Shown here: in pieces, positions 1-5,795 of the stretch
Layout: the number at the start of each line of letters is the position of its first letter
Numbering within the stretch: the stretch's first letter is position 1
Assembly (NCBI GenBank): GCA_032160945.1
Contig: JAVHTL010000169.1
Length of the DNA stretch: 6,758 nucleotides
Origin: Fervidibacter sp032160945
Lineage (GTDB): Bacteria; Armatimonadota; Fervidibacteria; Fervidibacterales; Fervidibacteraceae
Reading direction: 5' to 3' (one strand)
Made by a program: the position numbers and the translations under genes
Notes under the pieces: model-generated
The model's input: only the letters and a program-made list of their open reading frames with translations
Told to the model about the DNA's origin: nothing
The model's database searches: none

Positions 1-43
1 TGTCATTCGCTCTTTACTCAAAAGGTTGTTGGTGGCTTTGTAG
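1..43 (+). pseudogene. Possible 3' end of a plus-strand gene paralogous to the gene at 5756-5795
   Basis: Reading from position 2 gives the residues VIRSLLKRLLVAL followed by TAG at 41-43. The first 39 bases match, with one substitution and one indel, the reverse complement of 5756-5795, where the same residues (VIRSLLKSLL) lie at the end of the broken glycosidase gene. Either the tail of a related gene ends here, with its stop supplied by the GTAGGG end of the repeat, or these bases belong to a longer repeat that is copied as a unit. The window edge hides the left boundary, so the coding call is weak. Confidence 0.22.
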
Positions 44-109
44 GGCATGGGCTCTGTCCCATGCCGAAGAAATTTGGAAAGTCGGCGTGGCATGGAAGCC
101 CCGCCCTAC
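1..109 (+). repeat. Left arm of a ~110-bp inverted repeat pair (partner 5686-5795)
   Basis: Bases 40-109 form a 70-bp core that begins GTAGGGC and ends GCCCTAC. It matches the reverse complement of 5686-5755 at 68 of 70 positions by hand count. Similarity continues through 1-39 with one substitution and one indel, and may extend left of the window. To the right, similarity stops exactly at the end of the core. Within the core, GGCATGGG (44-51) and CCCATGCC (58-65) form an 8-bp stem with a 6-nt loop, and GCCGA/TCGGC (64-68 and 82-86, approximately) a second, shorter one. It is non-coding and lies in the space downstream of the URO-D gene. Confidence 0.85.
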
Positions 110-189
110 ATGTGCCGAAGAAATTTGAAAAGTCGGCGTGGCATGGAAGCCCCGCCCTACATGTGCCGAAGAAATTTGAAAAGTCGGCG
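63..189. repeat. 51-bp tandem repeat, about 2.5 copies
   Basis: Units start at 63, 114 and 165, each beginning GCCGAAGAAATTTG. The first two are 51 bp long and differ at a single base (GGAAAG versus GAAAAG). The third stops after about 25 bp at GTCGGCG. Each full unit contains GCCGA...TCGGC arms that can pair, then GTGGCATGGAAGCCCC and the CCCTAC terminus. The inverted partner at 5686-5755 has only one unit, so the array expanded at this locus. The period is 17 codons, which creates spurious repetitive open frames. Confidence 0.9.
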
Positions 190-204
190 CAGGGCAGAGC
201 CTGC
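189..204. repeat. Small GC-rich hairpin between the repeat array and the URO-D gene
   Basis: GCAGG (189-193) and CCTGC (200-204) form a 5-bp stem around a 6-nt loop, placed where the third 51-bp unit breaks off. For the minus-strand URO-D gene, which ends at 229, it lies about 25 nt past the stop. No T-run follows on either strand, so I read it as part of the repeat mosaic and not as a confident terminator. Confidence 0.35.
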
Positions 205-228
205 ACCCTAATTTGCCAATGGTGAAAT

Positions 229-1344
229 TCAAGATGCTGGCACTTTGTCCATGAACCTTTCTGGGTCTTCGGCAACTTGCTGAACCAAATCCCAGTAGTA
301 GCGGAAGTTGTCAAAAGACACATCGGGCGGAATGGCATGGTCGCCGAAAGGCGTATAGCCACCTTGCAACAAAAGCCAAGGTAACTTAAGGTCGTGGAAC
401 AAGTGGTGCTCAATGGCTTGTTTATCTTGAGCCAAAACCCTCTTGTCAACGCCACCAAACATCATTAACCTTTTGCCATACTGTTTTCGCAACGCCACTG
501 GGTCTTCACCTGCTGCTATTTCCAGCGGGTAGACACCAGTCACTCCCGCTTCCAACCAAAGGGGTATGAGTGGGTCAATGTGACCGTCGCTATCCAGCAG
601 GATAATGTCAACTCCATTTTCGTGCAGGAATTGGCAAACCCGCTTGCAAGCGGGCAACATCAGTTCGGAAAATTTTTGGGGCGAAATGAGTGGTCCTGTT
701 TTCATCGCCATGTCTTCCCACATCAAGGCAAAATCGGGACGAATTTTTTGAACGGCAGGCTTGATAGTCTCAATCACAAAATCGGCGATGTATTCGGCAA
801 TGTCTCGGACGAAGTTGGGGTCATCGTAAATCATTTCGCTTAACTGCTCCATTCCCATCCAATTGCGAATCCAGCCGTAGTAACTGCCTGCGTGAACTCC
901 GAGGGGATAATCTCGGTCTTGAACTCTTTGCACATAGTCATCCCACCAAAGCGGGTAACGGGCAGGCGAATGCGGATTCAAGCGAGGCACAAAATCTCGC
1001 TCCCAATCTGTTCGGGTTTTAAGGGCGAAATCTAACCATTGTGGCATGGACATTTCTGGTCTTCGCTTGAACTCCTTGACGATGCAACCATCGCCGCGAC
1101 GATAAATCTTGTAGTCATCATCCTCGTAAAAGACCTCGTAGTCAAAGGCTGGCAACAAACCCAAATTGATTGGCACTACTTCGTAGCGGTCAAAACCAAA
1201 GTAAGCATCTATGTGCACATCACGGGGTAAACCTTCGCTGTGCCAACGCTCAATGGTGGAAGCCCAGAACCAATGAGGCATGTAAAACACACGGTCAGGC
1301 TTACCAAAGGTAAAAGTCTCCCGAAAACGCTCTCGCATCGTCAT
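229..1344 (-). CDS. Uroporphyrinogen decarboxylase (URO-D) superfamily protein, methyltransferase-like
   Basis: This 371-residue protein has the usual length of the URO-D/MtaA/CmuA superfamily, which are cytosolic TIM barrels that decarboxylate uroporphyrinogen or move methyl groups to corrinoid or thiol acceptors. Visible landmarks are WEDMA (209-213), a DSDGH strand end (251-255), GVTGVYPLE (267-275), GGVDKR (297-302), and near the C-terminus GGYTPFGDHAIPPDVS (328-343), which occupies the usual active-site loop. The N-terminus reads PDRVFYMPHWFW and lacks the RQAGRY-type motif of true HemE, so haem synthesis is unlikely. Proteins of this group are common beside sugar-catabolic and methyl-transfer genes, but the substrate cannot be read from sequence. 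The ATG start is supported by AGAGGTGA six bases upstream. It follows the ComF gene by 121 bp on the same strand and may share its transcript. Confidence 0.88.
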   Translation of the reverse strand: MTMRERFRETFTFGKPDRVFYMPHWFWASTIERWHSEGLPRDVHIDAYFGFDRYEVVPINLGLLPAFDYEVFYEDDDYKIYRRGDGCIVKEFKRRPEMSMPQWLDFALKTRTDWERDFVPRLNPHSPARYPLWWDDYVQRVQDRDYPLGVHAGSYYGWIRNWMGMEQLSEMIYDDPNFVRDIAEYIADFVIETIKPAVQKIRPDFALMWEDMAMKTGPLISPQKFSELMLPACKRVCQFLHENGVDIILLDSDGHIDPLIPLWLEAGVTGVYPLEIAAGEDPVALRKQYGKRLMMFGGVDKRVLAQDKQAIEHHLFHDLKLPWLLLQGGYTPFGDHAIPPDVSFDNFRYYWDLVQQVAEDPERFMDKVPAS

Positions 1345-1465
1345 CGCTCATCACCTCTGCATTGCCAAGTAACCTCACTCAAAACAAAATGATAGTGCAG
1401 TTTGAGATGCCATACCACATAAGACCTGACTGAGCATTTGCATCTGAAGCAAAGGTCGCTTTGAG
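1345..1465. other. Spacer between the ComF and URO-D genes
   Basis: This 121-bp gap follows the ComF stop (TAA, 1468-1466) and holds only the URO-D ribosome-binding site that I can recognise. A minus-strand frame crosses it and spells a cysteine-rich CPHC...CFRCKC stretch ending in an ATGA overlap with the URO-D start. Its beginning lies inside the ComF gene and it has no ribosome-binding site, so I do not call it a gene. Confidence 0.4.
1351..1358 (-). promoter_or_regulatory. Strong Shine-Dalgarno for the URO-D gene
   Basis: On the minus strand AGAGGTGA lies 6 nt before the ATG at 1344, close to the ideal anti-16S complement. It fixes the start at the first of the two nearby ATGs (residues 1 and 3). 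Confidence 0.75.
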
Positions 1466-2215
1466 TTAAAGGCTGACAGTGCGGGCAAAGGTTAGGCAAT
1501 AAACCTCTTTCGCTCCAGCACTTTTGAGAACCTTTGCGCATTCGTTTAGCGTTGCACCTGTCGTCATCACATCGTCAACTATGACGACCACCATGCCTTT
1601 AACCATTTGCCTTTTAGCGACATCAAAAGCGCCTTTGACATTTTCCCATCTCTCGCTTTCGCCCAAAGTTGCTTGCGGTTTCATTGGGCGAACTTGAACG
1701 AGCAAGTCGGTTGCGACGGGAATATCGTGAATGCGACCTACGACTTCCGCAAGTAAAGCAGATTGGTTGTAACCTCTATCTCGTTGAGTTTTGAAGTGAA
1801 GCGGGACAGGAATGATAGTATCTGGTCTTCGCCAAGGCGATGGGAGCAAGCCATTTTCACCATTGAGGGCGCGATTCAATACCTCAGCCATAAGTTCACC
1901 CATTGGTTGAGCCAGCCGTGGTTTTCGGCGAAATTTGAAGGCATGAACTGTTTCACGCCCAAAACCTTCGTAAATGACAGCGGAACGAGCATAATCAAAT
2001 TTGTATCGCCCCTGAAGGCAAAAACCGCAAAGGGGTGATGATTTCGCACGAGGGTCAAAGGGTTTACCACACCAGCGACAGTAAGGATGCGACAACAAAT
2101 TCCATCTCCCTTTGCACTCATGGCAAATTGCATCATCGCAAAAGCGATTGCAAACTCCGCATCGGGGAGGATAAAGCAACTTCAAAACTTGCTCAACCAA
2201 ACTCTCCCAGTTCAA
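1466..2215 (-). CDS. comF: ComF family protein (double zinc ribbon plus phosphoribosyltransferase domain)
   Basis: ComF-type proteins are cytosolic and needed for natural DNA uptake in several bacteria, probably acting with single-stranded DNA during or after import. In the 249-residue form chosen here, the N-terminal double zinc ribbon shows CGVC and CHEC, then CRWC and CGFC. A phosphoribosyltransferase fold follows, with RDRGYNQS, then KPQATLGESERWENVKGAF-type conserved residues, and the PRPP-binding loop VVIVDDVMTTGAT. The open frame extends to a TTG at 2311, which would give 281 residues. I prefer the TTG at 2215 because GAGAGGGTGA precedes it by 5 nt, the length then fits the family, and the extra 32 residues (rich in K, G and N) look non-domain. 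No other competence gene is in the window; comF is often a stand-alone gene. It diverges from the membrane-protein gene at 2401. Confidence 0.9.
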   Translation of the reverse strand: MNWESLVEQVLKLLYPPRCGVCNRFCDDAICHECKGRWNLLSHPYCRWCGKPFDPRAKSSPLCGFCLQGRYKFDYARSAVIYEGFGRETVHAFKFRRKPRLAQPMGELMAEVLNRALNGENGLLPSPWRRPDTIIPVPLHFKTQRDRGYNQSALLAEVVGRIHDIPVATDLLVQVRPMKPQATLGESERWENVKGAFDVAKRQMVKGMVVVIVDDVMTTGATLNECAKVLKSAGAKEVYCLTFARTVSL

Positions 2216-2400
2216 CGCTTTCACCCTCTCGGCGAACAATGACCATGACAAGATTTTGCCGTTGGTTTTTCCACCATGAAAAATTTTGCCTTTAGGCTCT
2301 TTGGCGTTCAACCGAAAAATCTCGTCGGCAAGGATATGGTTTTGCTCTCCGAAAGCAAAAACGAACTTTCTGGCTTAGACTTTTAACGGGTGACTTCAAA
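2216..2400. promoter_or_regulatory. Divergent intergenic region between ComF and the membrane protein
   Basis: About 185 bp (89 bp if ComF starts at 2311) separates two divergent genes, so promoters for both must lie here or inside the gene ends. I could not find a convincing -35/-10 pair on either strand. On the plus strand GGGTGA (2388-2393) is a plausible ribosome-binding site 7 nt before the GTG at 2401. No operator-like palindrome or riboswitch is evident. Confidence 0.4.
2221..2230 (-). promoter_or_regulatory. Shine-Dalgarno deciding the ComF start
   Basis: GAGAGGGTGA on the minus strand lies 5 nt before the TTG codon at 2215. The longer alternative start (TTG at 2311) has only the weak sequence GACGAGA about 9-10 nt upstream. 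This is the basis for the shorter ComF model. Confidence 0.5.
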
Positions 2401-3870
2401 GTGAGCATCAGGTTTTCTTTCCCGACATGGATAGCACTCAGTTGGGCTGCAGCGATAATTTTGGCTTTGGTGCTCAATGTCCCTTTTGGCATCCCTAACC
2501 AATGGGTTTGGGAAAGAAGGCTTGACACCAGTTTTGAACCGACATGGGTGCTTGCCTCCATTGTGGTCTTGCTTGCTGCTTGCTTGCTCGCATATTTGAC
2601 AAAAGGAAGTTTGCTCAGTGACAGCAAGAAAACTGCTGCTATACTTTTTGCCCTGTTTGTGCTTGCCATTTTCTTTCGCTTCTTTGTTTCTGTTTTGCTT
2701 CCGCAAAGTTCTCGCCCTGTGCCAGCCTTTTGGTCACTCGTCATCATAAGTCCAGTGGCGACAAGTTTTTACGATGAAGGAAGAAATTTGGAGCAGCAAG
2801 GTTTGTCGGAATACTTGCGCCACTACCATGAACAACTTCAAAGCAAACCTTTTCACGCTGCTACTCACCCACCAGGTTTGCCGATGCTATTTTGGTTTTG
2901 GCGACGGGTAGCAATGACGCCGACTATGCAGAAGTTAGTTCCACTGGACGAGGTTTCCCTTAAAGTCATTCGTAAAATCTACATCCACATTGCGCCACCT
3001 TTGAGACCAAACAGAGTTTATCCTTCGGATGCGGATTTGAAAGCATCTTGGTGGGTGGCATTTTTTTGCTTCCTTTGCAGCATCGCTGCAATGCTGATTT
3101 GGGCTTGGACGGCTTGGCAATTGAAACCCAACCCAGCAGTTGTCCCTTTAATCGCAACGACGCCTTCAACACTTTGGTGGCAAACAACTGTTGACAGCAT
3201 TCATTTGCTCTTTGTGACATTGACTTTCACTTCCGCATTTTTTTGGATGAAGAGGAGGAAAATGCTTGGTGCTGTTTTGACTGGTCTTTGGGCTGGATGG
3301 GCGTTGTGGCTGGCTTTCAAAAACGCAGTTCCACTTCTTTGCATCGCATTGTGGCTGCTTTGGGAAAGTGCGAAAAAGGGAAACCGTCTGACTTTGACCC
3401 AGTTATTCGTCTCACTCCTTTTAGTCTTTTCGCCTTATTTGTTTGCTTGGCTGCTTTTCGGTTTTCAACCTTTAGAGACCTTCAAAGCAGCAAGCGCTGC
3501 TCATCACGCTCAGGCAGGCGCTCATGCACGAAGTTACTTGCCTTGGGTGTTTGTCAATTTCGCTGACTTTGCGATGGGTTTGGGAGGTGCTTGGTTCGGT
3601 TTGCTACCAATTTGCCTTTGGAACTGGCACAAGGAACAATTTCGTCCATCGTTGACTGTGGCAACTTTGCTCATTTTGACTGCCCTTGATTTCAGCGGGA
3701 TGGTGAGAGGCGAAGTTACCCGAATTTGGATGCCTTTCATCCCTTTGCTGACTTTTGATGCGATTAAGTCATTGCCCCAATCACAAAGAGATGTTACCTT
3801 GATGGCGTTCATTCAAGGTAGCACTGCCATTGCTTTGCAAATTCACTTTGAATTTTTGCGCCCATTCTGA
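2401..3870 (+). CDS. Multipass membrane protein, GT-C glycosyltransferase-like
   Basis: This is a 489-residue integral membrane protein with roughly eleven to thirteen hydrophobic segments by eye: about 10-30, 49-66, 78-98, 215-238, 266-282, 289-304, 308-321, 333-353, 381-406, 418-430, 440-452 and 466-480. Between the third and fourth lies a hydrophilic stretch with YDEGRNLEQQG and FHAATHPPGLPML (151-163). The HPPG motif and a late RGEVTRIWMPFIPLL segment (436-450) are typical of GT-C-fold, polyprenyl-phosphate-sugar-dependent glycosyltransferase-like proteins. If so, it would transfer sugar to a lipid or protein acceptor on the outer face of the cytoplasmic membrane; acidic D124 and E125 in the first large loop would be candidate catalytic residues. 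It starts with GTG, preceded by GGGTGA. It stands alone on the plus strand, with no glycan-assembly partners visible, so the substrate is unknown. Confidence 0.75.
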   Translation: MSIRFSFPTWIALSWAAAIILALVLNVPFGIPNQWVWERRLDTSFEPTWVLASIVVLLAACLLAYLTKGSLLSDSKKTAAILFALFVLAIFFRFFVSVLLPQSSRPVPAFWSLVIISPVATSFYDEGRNLEQQGLSEYLRHYHEQLQSKPFHAATHPPGLPMLFWFWRRVAMTPTMQKLVPLDEVSLKVIRKIYIHIAPPLRPNRVYPSDADLKASWWVAFFCFLCSIAAMLIWAWTAWQLKPNPAVVPLIATTPSTLWWQTTVDSIHLLFVTLTFTSAFFWMKRRKMLGAVLTGLWAGWALWLAFKNAVPLLCIALWLLWESAKKGNRLTLTQLFVSLLLVFSPYLFAWLLFGFQPLETFKAASAAHHAQAGAHARSYLPWVFVNFADFAMGLGGAWFGLLPICLWNWHKEQFRPSLTVATLLILTALDFSGMVRGEVTRIWMPFIPLLTFDAIKSLPQSQRDVTLMAFIQGSTAIALQIHFEFLRPF

Positions 3871-3902
3871 GTGCAAGGGAGTGTCTTCAATGGCTGAAGT
3901 GT

Positions 3903-3943
3903 GGCAATGGGTTGCCTTCTAAATTGTCCCTCAATTGCTTTTT
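3903..3943. terminator. Possible weak terminators between convergent genes
   Basis: In the 60-bp gap between the membrane-protein stop and the GH stop, GGCAA (3903-3907) and TTGCC (3912-3916) form a perfect 5-bp stem with a 4-nt loop. AATTG (3922-3926) and CAATT (3932-3936) form another, followed by TTTTT at 3939-3943, which favours termination on the plus strand. Both stems are short and the second overlaps the end of the minus-strand gene, so this is suggestive only. Confidence 0.25.
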
Positions 3944-4881
3944 GAACCCGAAAGGTAACTTGCGAGCCAATGGGAGATGGGTTCAAGGTCAAAAGACCAC
4001 CAACCTTGAGGGTCGCCGATTTGAAAGAGGGTTACACCAATGACTTCCTTGTCTCTGCTCAATTCACTGTCAAACCACTTGAGCCACTCTTGAAACTTTT
4101 CGGCGTCACCTCTCCCTCGCCAACCGTCGGTTTTAGGATTGCCAGCCTTGTCAATCCCGCCTTCTGTCAAAATGATGGGCAAGTCCGAAAGGTCAGGATG
4201 ATGCTTTCGCAAGAAATCGTAAAACAGCCTGTATCGCAGCGAATACCAAACCTCAACCTTTAGGTCGGTCGTGTATTCAAGCGAATAGGCATGGTAACTC
4301 CAAGCACCTTTGAACCTCTTCGCTGCCCGAAGTGCAGGGGCGAATGCATCAAGTTTTGCGTGAATTTCGTCAAGGTTTCCTGGTGGGTTTCCGACAGCGA
4401 TGCTGCCAACGCACGGTCTCAATCCCGATTTTGCAATTAGTGCTGCCAACCGCTCCCAAAATCGCCCAAACCATTTTGCAGTTTCAACACTTTCCCAAGT
4501 CGGAGTGTTTTCGCCCTCGTTCGGTCCTTCAAGGAAGTCAACCAACTTGCGTTCGGAAGAAGGAAGCAAGTTGACCGCAGGCTCTAAAACCCTGTGCCAA
4601 AAATCATCAGCGCTGACAACAGGGTCATCGGTGATTTTGTAGCGAACTTGTGGTGTTCGCTCCCAAACTCTCATGACAACAATTCCGTTAGGGCAACGCC
4701 GCTTATAATCTCGCATTGCATCAACCATTTCGCTGTTCGCTTGCGGGTCAAGGACTTTGATAACTTTTGGACATGCAGCGATAATTTCCTTTGCCCCTTC
4801 AGTGTATCGCCCGATGAGGTGAATGCCCAACTTGCTTTGCGAAATCGGTTCAAAAATCAAGAGCGCAAGAAACAAAAACAT
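3931..4881 (-). CDS. Secreted clan GH-A-like glycoside hydrolase (TIM barrel), family unassigned
   Basis: The 316-residue product looks like a compact exported (beta/alpha)8 glycosidase. FLEGPNEGENTP (117-128) resembles the strand-4 motif of clan GH-A, with N121-E122 as candidate acid/base. IILTEGGID (236-244) resembles strand 7, with E240 as candidate nucleophile. YHAYS (196-200) and GVTLFQIGDPQGWWSF (282-297) fit substrate-binding loops. Residues 2-10 form a hydrophobic segment like a signal peptide, but with no lysine or arginine before it; a stop codon two codons upstream rules out a longer start. AGAGGGG lies 8 nt before the ATG. It begins 16 nt after the stop of the broken glycosidase gene upstream, so it was probably part of the same glycan-degrading operon. 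I cannot name the GH family or the substrate. Confidence 0.75.
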   Translation of the reverse strand: MFLFLALLIFEPISQSKLGIHLIGRYTEGAKEIIAACPKVIKVLDPQANSEMVDAMRDYKRRCPNGIVVMRVWERTPQVRYKITDDPVVSADDFWHRVLEPAVNLLPSSERKLVDFLEGPNEGENTPTWESVETAKWFGRFWERLAALIAKSGLRPCVGSIAVGNPPGNLDEIHAKLDAFAPALRAAKRFKGAWSYHAYSLEYTTDLKVEVWYSLRYRLFYDFLRKHHPDLSDLPIILTEGGIDKAGNPKTDGWRGRGDAEKFQEWLKWFDSELSRDKEVIGVTLFQIGDPQGWWSFDLEPISHWLASYLSGSKSN

Positions 4882-4889
4882 TGTTCAGT

Positions 4890-4896
4890 CCCCTCT
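4890..4896 (-). promoter_or_regulatory. Ribosome-binding site of the GH-A-like gene
   Basis: AGAGGGG on the minus strand lies 8 nt upstream of the ATG at 4881 and overlaps the last bases of the preceding pseudogene (stop TGA 4900-4898). The intact gene can therefore be translated independently although the gene in front is broken. Confidence 0.6.
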
Positions 4897-5106
4897 TTCA
4901 TTGCTGACTCTTTTGCACTTCCACCAGTTGATGGCTTAGTGGTGGCAGCCGAACCCAAAGGGTAATTGTATCGCCATCTTGCCGATAAGGCACTCCGACA
5001 CAATGCACCCTTAGGTTGTTAGGTAACCTGATTTTGCTCAACTTGAACCGAATTTCCCGCTCCACCTTTGTCGCTGTCAAATTGAAGATGTTGAGCACGG
5101 CTATCG

Positions 5107-5134
5107 GGTTTCGGGTTTTGAGTTTCGTGTTTCG
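5107..5134 (-). repeat. Four-copy 7-bp tandem repeat (CGAAACN) inside the pseudogene
   Basis: On the minus strand the units are CGAAACA, CGAAACT, CAAAACC and CGAAACC, followed by a degenerate CGATAGC. They encode the RNTKLKTRN stretch, which interrupts otherwise well-behaved C-terminal sequence (HAHVL...IAVLNIFNL). The period is not a multiple of three, so gain or loss of single units would shift the frame; the present copy number keeps it open. Confidence 0.75.
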
Positions 5135-5357
5135 CAAGACATGAGCATGAACCGTTTCGTCAAGCCCGTAAAATTCGCCTTGCGTGTAGAAGCGTTTGAG
5201 CCGTCGGTAAATGCGCATCGCTTTTTTGTGGGCATCCCAAACTTTCGGGTCAGGATGCTTTCCGCCAACGCCCAAATGCTGGCAGGTGCTGGCATACCAC
5301 CAAAACATCAAGGCATGTTCGTTGCCCTTGCGCAAGTCAATGTGAAGGTAAATCGGG

Positions 5358-5491
5358 TAGGAGTTACGCAGTTGAATGTAGGTGCGGCTACTAAGCCGCC
5401 CGCAAGGGCAGTTTTAACCCCTTATGAAGGATGTTTTCGGGCAGGTTATCTTCCGCCCCTACACAAAATGACATCAACTGCGTAAGTCCTA
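5358..5491. mobile_element. MITE-like element with 18-bp terminal inverted repeats and TA flanks
   Basis: TAGGAGTTACGCAGTTGA (5358-5375) and TCAACTGCGTAAGTCCTA (5474-5491) are inverted repeats with one mismatch. The interior has no transposase and no meaningful reading frame. The element proper is 5360-5489 (130 bp) if the outer TA dinucleotides are the target duplication, as expected for IS630/Tc1-mariner-type mobilisation. Element plus one TA is 132 bp, and its removal rejoins the flanking coding frame. It is presumably non-autonomous and moved by a transposase encoded elsewhere. I have a vague memory of similar GGACTTACGC ends in small repeats of other bacteria, but did not check this. Confidence 0.78.
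5377..5463. repeat. TGTAGG...CCTACA unit nested inside the MITE
   Basis: TGTAGGTGCGG (5377-5387) and CCGCCCCTACA (5453-5463) are inverted repeats with one mismatch and bracket the interior of the MITE. Next to the left arm, GCGGCT (5384-5389) and AGCCGC (5394-5399) form a perfect 6-bp stem with a 4-nt loop. The GTAGG/CCTAC ends are the same as those of the 70-bp cores at 40-109 and 5686-5755, suggesting one repeat family with variable interiors. Confidence 0.55.
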
Positions 5492-5685
5492 ATAGCATTC
5501 GCCCGTGAAGGCGCTTCCGTCAAATATCAAAAACACTGCTCCATCTTCACACAACTTGAGCAACCGTTCGGCTTTCGTTTTCAGGTAAGCAGGAGCAGCG
5601 CTGCAAAGTGATGGTAAAACTTGACCGTTTTTGCTTTTGCGCCTCGCCTCCATTGGGTAAGCGTTGACATCGCACCGACCTGCAA

Positions 5686-5795
5686 GTAGGGCGGGGCTTC
5701 CATGCCACGCCGACTTTTCAAATTTCGTCGGCATGGGACAGAGCCCATGCCCTACAAAGCCCACCAACAAACTTTTGAGTAAAGAGCGAATGACA
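5686..5795 (-). repeat. Right arm of the ~110-bp inverted repeat pair (partner 1-109)
   Basis: The 70-bp core 5686-5755 has GTAGGGC and GCCCTAC ends and differs from 40-109 at two bases. The adjoining 40 bp (5756-5795) match 1-39 with one substitution and one indel. Here the whole segment is in an open minus-strand frame (FVIRSLLKSLLVGFVGHGLC and onward), so it could be translated as a repeat-derived linker. The stem GGCATGGG/CCCATGCC lies within 5730-5751. The core contains only one of the 51-bp units expanded at the left end of the window. Confidence 0.85.

Larger units (their letters stand above)
4898..5685 (-). pseudogene. C-terminal half of a glycosidase-like protein, split by a MITE
   Basis: Two open stretches belong together. 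The upstream piece (5685-5492) encodes NAYPMEARR, GQVLPSLCSAAPAYLKTKAE and FLIFDGSAFTGECY. The downstream piece (5359-4898) encodes YPIYLHIDLRKGNEH, ALMFWWYASTCQHLGVGGKH and a C-terminal beta-sandwich ending LPPLSHQLVEVQ. They are separated by the 130-bp element at 5360-5489; the first codon of the insertion is TAG. Joining the halves across one TA gives GECY-YPIYLHIDL in frame. The composition (aromatic-rich barrel end, then a small beta domain) resembles large GH36/melibiase-like or related TIM-barrel glycosidases, but I cannot assign a family. The N-terminal half is missing: upstream the frame enters the 70-bp repeat. TTG at 5335 is the only start-like codon for the last part, and it is really an internal leucine. 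The frame 5489-5884 stays open through the repeat, so an automatic caller may report it as a gene. Confidence 0.7.

Noticed and set aside
63..189. CRISPR-like array
   Set aside because: The 51-bp units are contiguous with no unique spacers, and no cas genes are nearby.
14..458. Repetitive open frames over the left repeat block
   Set aside because: They are produced by the 51-bp tandem repeat, whose period is divisible by three, and run into the URO-D gene from the wrong frame.
1341..1541. Minus-strand cysteine-rich 66-residue frame (CPHC...CFRCKC) ending in an ATGA overlap with the URO-D start
   Set aside because: Its first third lies inside the ComF gene in another frame, it has no ribosome-binding site, and the cysteine pattern is irregular for a zinc ribbon.
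2292..2747. Minus-strand 151-residue frame over the start of the membrane-protein gene
   Set aside because: It is rich in K, S and T with no domain, and antisense to the hydrophobic segments of a clear membrane protein.
5141..5485. Plus-strand 114-residue frame across the MITE and the broken glycosidase
   Set aside because: It is antisense to clear protein-like sequence, spans the inserted element and has no recognisable domain.
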